In this document: piece by piece, positions 5,447 through 8,326 of the stretch
Numbering within the stretch: position 1 is the stretch's first letter
How the letters are laid out: each line of letters starts with the position of its first letter
Origin: Chromatiales bacterium
GTDB lineage: Bacteria > Pseudomonadota > Gammaproteobacteria > Chromatiales > Chromatiaceae
Reading direction: 5' to 3'
DNA: 8,326 bases
NCBI GenBank assembly: GCA_024639625.1
Contig: JAHEIA010000027.1
Coordinates: 4,347 to 12,672, forward strand
Made by a program: the position numbers and the translations under genes
Notes under the pieces: model-generated
Database searches by the model: none
What the model saw: only the letters and a program-made list of their open reading frames with translations
What the model was told of the DNA's origin: nothing

Positions 5447-6769
5447 TCAGCCTGGATACTTCTTCGATTGCAGGATGGACAGTCCCTTGAGCAGGTTGAG
5501 TGCCTCGATCAGTTGATAATCTGGTGTCGCTCCAGTTTTTGCATCGTCTGCCGATGAAGGCTCTTCCGCACCCCCCGCATCTTCGTCCTTGCCGTTTTCC
5601 AGATGCCCCGCGAGATCCGACTCCTTGATCGCCTTCACCTCGGGCTTCTCGACAACTCGCACCTCCAGGTCGTCGAGCTCGATGTCCGGTTTGATTCCCT
5701 CGGCCTGTATGGAACGGCCCGAAGGGGTGAAATAGCGCGCGGTAGTAAGCTTGACCGCCGTATTGTTGGTAATCGGGATGATGGTCTGCACGGAGCCCTT
5801 GCCGAAGGTCTGCTGCCCCATGATGATGGCGCGTCGATGATCTTGCAGTGCCCCGGCTACGATTTCCGAAGCCGACGCCGAGCCCTCGTTGACCAGGACC
5901 ACGATCGGGGCGCCGTCCAGCACGTCATCCTGCGCGGCAGTGAACTTGAGTTCAGAGTCCTCTGCCCGGCCTTCAGTATAGACGATAGTGCCGCTGTTGA
6001 GAAATGCGTCACTAACCGATACCGCGGTATTCAGCACGCCGCCGGGATTGTTGCGCAGATCCAGAACCAAGCCCCGCAATGGGCCGCCATTCTTCTTGCG
6101 CAATCGGCCCAGGGTTTTCAACATGTCATCGGTGGTGTGGGATTGGAACTGAGAAATCCGCAGATAGGCGAACCCGTCCTCCAGGATACGGCCTTTCACG
6201 CTGGCAACCCGAATGATGTCGCGCACTACCGTGACCTTAAATGGCTTATCTCTCCCCTCGCGCACGACGGTCAGGGTAATCTCGGTTCCGGGCTTACCGC
6301 GCATGAGATTTACCGCCTCGTTTAGGGTGAGTCCCTTTACCGGGCGATCATCGAGCCGGATCAGTAGGTCGCCGGCAGCCAAACCGGCACGCTGCGCGGG
6401 AGTATCGTCGATCGGGGCAATCACCTTGATGAAGCCGTCTTCCATCCCGACCTCGATCCCCAGTCCGCCGAATTCGCCCTTGGTCCCGACCTGGATCTCC
6501 TTGTAGTCCTCTTCATTGAGGTACGCCGAGTGGGGGTCGAGACCGCCAAGCATACCGCGGATGGCACTTTCCAGTAGCTCCTTGTCGTCGACCTGTTCGA
6601 CGTAGTCGCTCTTGATTCGACCGAAGACCTCCGCAAAATTGCGCAACTGCTTCAGCGGCAGGTTTCCGTCTACGTTTTCCGCGGCGGCAATCGGGTTACT
6701 GGCAAGCAGCGCGGCCACGACACACAGCGACCCGAAGCGCCGCAACAAACTTCTGAGAAGAGCATTCAT
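5447..6769 (-). CDS. ctpA: S41 family carboxyl-terminal processing protease (CtpA-like)
   Basis: This 440-residue exported serine protease is of the C-terminal processing type, which acts in the periplasm on the C-terminal ends of substrates. In Pseudomonas aeruginosa, CtpA degrades peptidoglycan cross-link hydrolases together with a lipoprotein partner; that is knowledge of a relative, not shown here. A signal peptide covers about 1-30 (ending IAAAEN). A PDZ domain follows at about 99-172 (FGGLGIEVG to TLTVVREG). The protease core contains NEGSASASEIV with the nucleophile probably S299, TFGKGSVQ with general-base K324, and Q328, matching the Ser-Lys spacing of 25 in the family. An acidic linker (about 383-415) precedes a short C-terminal helix. 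I chose the ATG at 6769 because it overlaps the envC stop as ATGA and starts directly with the signal peptide. The frame is open 59 codons further upstream, but that part lies inside envC. Confidence 0.95.
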   Translation of the reverse strand: MNALLRSLLRRFGSLCVVAALLASNPIAAAENVDGNLPLKQLRNFAEVFGRIKSDYVEQVDDKELLESAIRGMLGGLDPHSAYLNEEDYKEIQVGTKGEFGGLGIEVGMEDGFIKVIAPIDDTPAQRAGLAAGDLLIRLDDRPVKGLTLNEAVNLMRGKPGTEITLTVVREGRDKPFKVTVVRDIIRVASVKGRILEDGFAYLRISQFQSHTTDDMLKTLGRLRKKNGGPLRGLVLDLRNNPGGVLNTAVSVSDAFLNSGTIVYTEGRAEDSELKFTAAQDDVLDGAPIVVLVNEGSASASEIVAGALQDHRRAIIMGQQTFGKGSVQTIIPITNNTAVKLTTARYFTPSGRSIQAEGIKPDIELDDLEVRVVEKPEVKAIKESDLAGHLENGKDEDAGGAEEPSSADDAKTGATPDYQLIEALNLLKGLSILQSKKYPG

Positions 6770-7977
6770 ACCTTGTTGTCCTGCAACTCGGCGAAAATTT
6801 CGCCGACACGGTTGCGGTTCAGTGGCACGCACCATGCGCGCGGGTCCAATGGCTTGCCCTGTTGGCGGATCGCAAAATATACGCTGGGGCGAGGCCGACC
6901 GCCACTCCGGCCCACCACCGCCACAGACTCGTCGACTTCCACCCAATCGCCAGTCTCTTTGAACAGGCTCTTATTGTGACCGTACAGGGTCATATAACCG
7001 CCACCGTGGTCGATGATCAGCAAGAGACCGAAGCCGCGCAGCCAATCGGCGAAGGCGACGCGGCCATGGTGCACCGCACGCACTTGCGTGTCTTCTTTCG
7101 CATTCAGAACGACCCCGTCCCAGCGCAGCCTGCTGCCCCTTCTGGGACTACCGAAAGATGCCGCTAGCCGCCCTTTCGCGGGCCAGGAGAGCTCGCCTTT
7201 CCGCGCGCTGAAGGGCTTCTGATCGAGCTCCACCTCATCCGAATTGATCTGCAGCTCGTTGAGCAGCTGTTCCAGCCGCGCGGCATCGCGCTGCATCTCG
7301 GCAAGCTCGTCGCCACGTTCGCGAATCTGGCTCTCGAGCGCCGCCAGCAGGCGCTCGCGCTCCATCTGTTCCTGCTCCAGCCGGGTTCGCTCGGCGGCCT
7401 GGCGATCCTGCAATTCGCGCATCCCCCGATGGCGCTGCGAGATCTCGGCGGCCAGCTGGCCAATGTGCGCAATCCGCTGTTTTACCTGAGCAATGCGCTG
7501 CAGCCGGTTACGGTTAAAGTAATCGTAATACACCATGATGCGACTGACTATGGCCGGGTCCTGTTGACTGAGTAAGAGCTTGATCCGTTCCTGACGTCCA
7601 CTGGCGTACGCAGCTCGCATCTGGCTGGCAAGCGCTCGGCGATCCGCGCGCAGCCCTTCTTCCTCATCCCGCCGCTCCTCCTCGAGCTCGCCGAGCCGCC
7701 GGGTCTGCAGCCGCAAAGCGGCCTCACTGTCACGCAATTCACGGATCAAGCTACTGATACTGGTCTCGCGTCTGCGCAGCTCCTCCATGACTTGCCGCCG
7801 CTCGCCTTGGGCCGCATCGAGGATAGATTGGACTTCCTGGATACCCTTTTGCAGCTGCTCGAGCTGTCGCTCCTTAACCTCCAGCTCTGCGTCCGTCGCG
7901 AAAGCGGAGGCAGCCCCGTGCTGCGGGCCGAGGAGCGCCGGCAGTACGACTCCCAGTAGACACGAGACGACCCTCAT
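6766..7977 (-). CDS. envC: Murein hydrolase activator EnvC
   Basis: EnvC activates the division amidases AmiA/AmiB in the periplasm and is itself recruited by FtsEX in E. coli. The 403 residues (E. coli about 419) comprise a signal peptide (about 1-28), long coiled coils (about 30-120 and 155-245, rich in Glu/Arg/Gln heptads) and a C-terminal LytM/M23 domain (about 261-382). The LytM domain is degenerate: where active enzymes have the metal ligands HxxxD and HxH, this protein has RWDG (285-288) and SVYFAIR (365-371). This is the pattern of E. coli EnvC, which lacks hydrolase activity and works as an activator. One histidine remains in LYGHN (H334). The segment [17 protein letters not shown] (309-325) closely parallels E. 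coli EnvC. A short tail (383-403) follows the domain. The ATG at 7977 overlaps the gpmI stop as ATGA. Confidence 0.94.
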   Translation of the reverse strand: MRVVSCLLGVVLPALLGPQHGAASAFATDAELEVKERQLEQLQKGIQEVQSILDAAQGERRQVMEELRRRETSISSLIRELRDSEAALRLQTRRLGELEEERRDEEEGLRADRRALASQMRAAYASGRQERIKLLLSQQDPAIVSRIMVYYDYFNRNRLQRIAQVKQRIAHIGQLAAEISQRHRGMRELQDRQAAERTRLEQEQMERERLLAALESQIRERGDELAEMQRDAARLEQLLNELQINSDEVELDQKPFSARKGELSWPAKGRLAASFGSPRRGSRLRWDGVVLNAKEDTQVRAVHHGRVAFADWLRGFGLLLIIDHGGGYMTLYGHNKSLFKETGDWVEVDESVAVVGRSGGRPRPSVYFAIRQQGKPLDPRAWCVPLNRNRVGEIFAELQDNKV

Positions 7978-8326
7978 GCCCCGGTTGCTGTAAAGCGCAG
8001 CAACGGGCGGCCTTTCATTTCCTGGGGCTGCCGCAAATCCATGATCTGCAACAGGGTGGGCGCCACGTCACAAAGGGCTCCGTTGCCTTCGAACACCGCC
8101 TGCCGCCCCACATAGACGAGAGGAACCGGGTTCGCGGTGTGCGCAGTATGCGGTTGGCCGGTCGCCTGATCCAGCATCTGCTCCGCATTTCCGTGGTCTG
8201 CGGTAACCAACATCTCACCGCCACTTCGGTGCACTGCCTTGACGACGCGGCCCAAACAGTGATCGATGGCCTCGACGGCCTGAACCGCCGCCGCCAAATC
8301 GCCGGAATGCCCAACCATGTCCGGAT
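7974..8326 (-). CDS. gpmI: 2,3-bisphosphoglycerate-independent phosphoglycerate mutase (C-terminal part)
   Basis: GpmI interconverts 3- and 2-phosphoglycerate in glycolysis and gluconeogenesis in the cytoplasm, using two manganese ions in an alkaline-phosphatase-like fold. The frame is open to the window edge. The visible part, about 116 codons, begins [10 protein letters not shown], so the first ATG in the window (8318) is internal and not the start. Metal-binding motifs are visible: [15 protein letters not shown] and the HTAHT segment after GQP, followed by the conserved VPLVYVG and a [12 protein letters not shown] ending. The full enzyme is usually about 510 residues, so roughly the first 400 lie beyond 8326. 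Its stop codon overlaps the envC start. gpmI-envC adjacency is conserved in gammaproteobacteria. Confidence 0.96.
   Translation of the reverse strand, partial: PDMVGHSGDLAAAVQAVEAIDHCLGRVVKAVHRSGGEMLVTADHGNAEQMLDQATGQPHTAHTANPVPLVYVGRQAVFEGNGALCDVAPTLLQIMDLRQPQEMKGRPLLRFTATGA

Noticed and set aside
5603..6325. 240-codon open frame antisense to ctpA
   Set aside because: It overlaps the PDZ and catalytic regions of the protease and has no recognisable motif of its own.
6770..6946. N-terminal extension of the ctpA frame upstream of 6769
   Set aside because: The extension lies wholly inside envC, does not look like an exported-protein leader, and would bury the signal peptide. The ATGA overlap start is far better.
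7974..8318. Complete 114-residue gene starting at the ATG at 8318
   Set aside because: The frame stays open upstream with the GpmI residues Pro-Asp preceding MVGH, so this Met is internal to a gene continuing past the window edge.

Overview
The window is GC-rich, tightly packed bacterial chromosome and almost certainly comes from a gammaproteobacterium. The evidence is the gene content and order: the end of hslU, then a DUF971 gene, ubiE, ubiJ and ubiB (the proteobacterial ubiquinone cluster), facing a gpmI-envC-ctpA-yibQ cell-envelope cluster like that of pseudomonads and related lineages. The proteins match their E. coli counterparts in motifs and length. I cannot name genus or species; an environmental lineage such as the Chromatiales is possible but is only an impression.

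Plus strand, left half. Bases 1-40 encode the last residues of HslU, the unfoldase ATPase of the HslUV protease. Between hslU and the next gene lies a 267-bp element (65-331) with 23-bp perfect terminal inverted repeats and no transposase, so it looks like a miniature non-autonomous transposable element. After it come a DUF971 gene (356-724), a 180-bp structured gap, ubiE (905-1654), ubiJ (1663-2271) and ubiB (2281-3942). The last three are separated by only 8-9 bp and look like one transcription unit. UbiE is the quinone C-methyltransferase, UbiJ the SCP2-domain lipid-binding assembly factor, and UbiB the membrane-anchored ABC1/ADCK-type ATPase; together they support ubiquinone synthesis (and menaquinone, if present).

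Minus strand, right half, reading right to left. The 3' end of gpmI (8326-7974) is followed by envC (7977-6766), ctpA (6769-5447), yibQ (5431-4547) and a DJ-1/PfpI-family gene (4601-4050). gpmI/envC and envC/ctpA each share a 4-bp ATGA stop/start overlap, ctpA and yibQ are 15 bp apart, and yibQ and the DJ-1 gene overlap by 55 bp. This is therefore probably one co-translated operon. It combines a glycolytic phosphoglycerate mutase, a murein amidase activator, an exported processing protease, a predicted exported carbohydrate-esterase-like protein and a DJ-1-type stress protein. The two operons converge at a 107-bp gap (3943-4049) that contains two hairpins.

The coding content is ordinary housekeeping, and I see no phage, CRISPR, tRNA, rRNA or defence system. 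The parts that known genes do not explain are the inverted-repeat element at 65-331, the run of hairpins plus a direct repeat in front of ubiE (725-904), and the unusually long yibQ/DJ-1 overlap.
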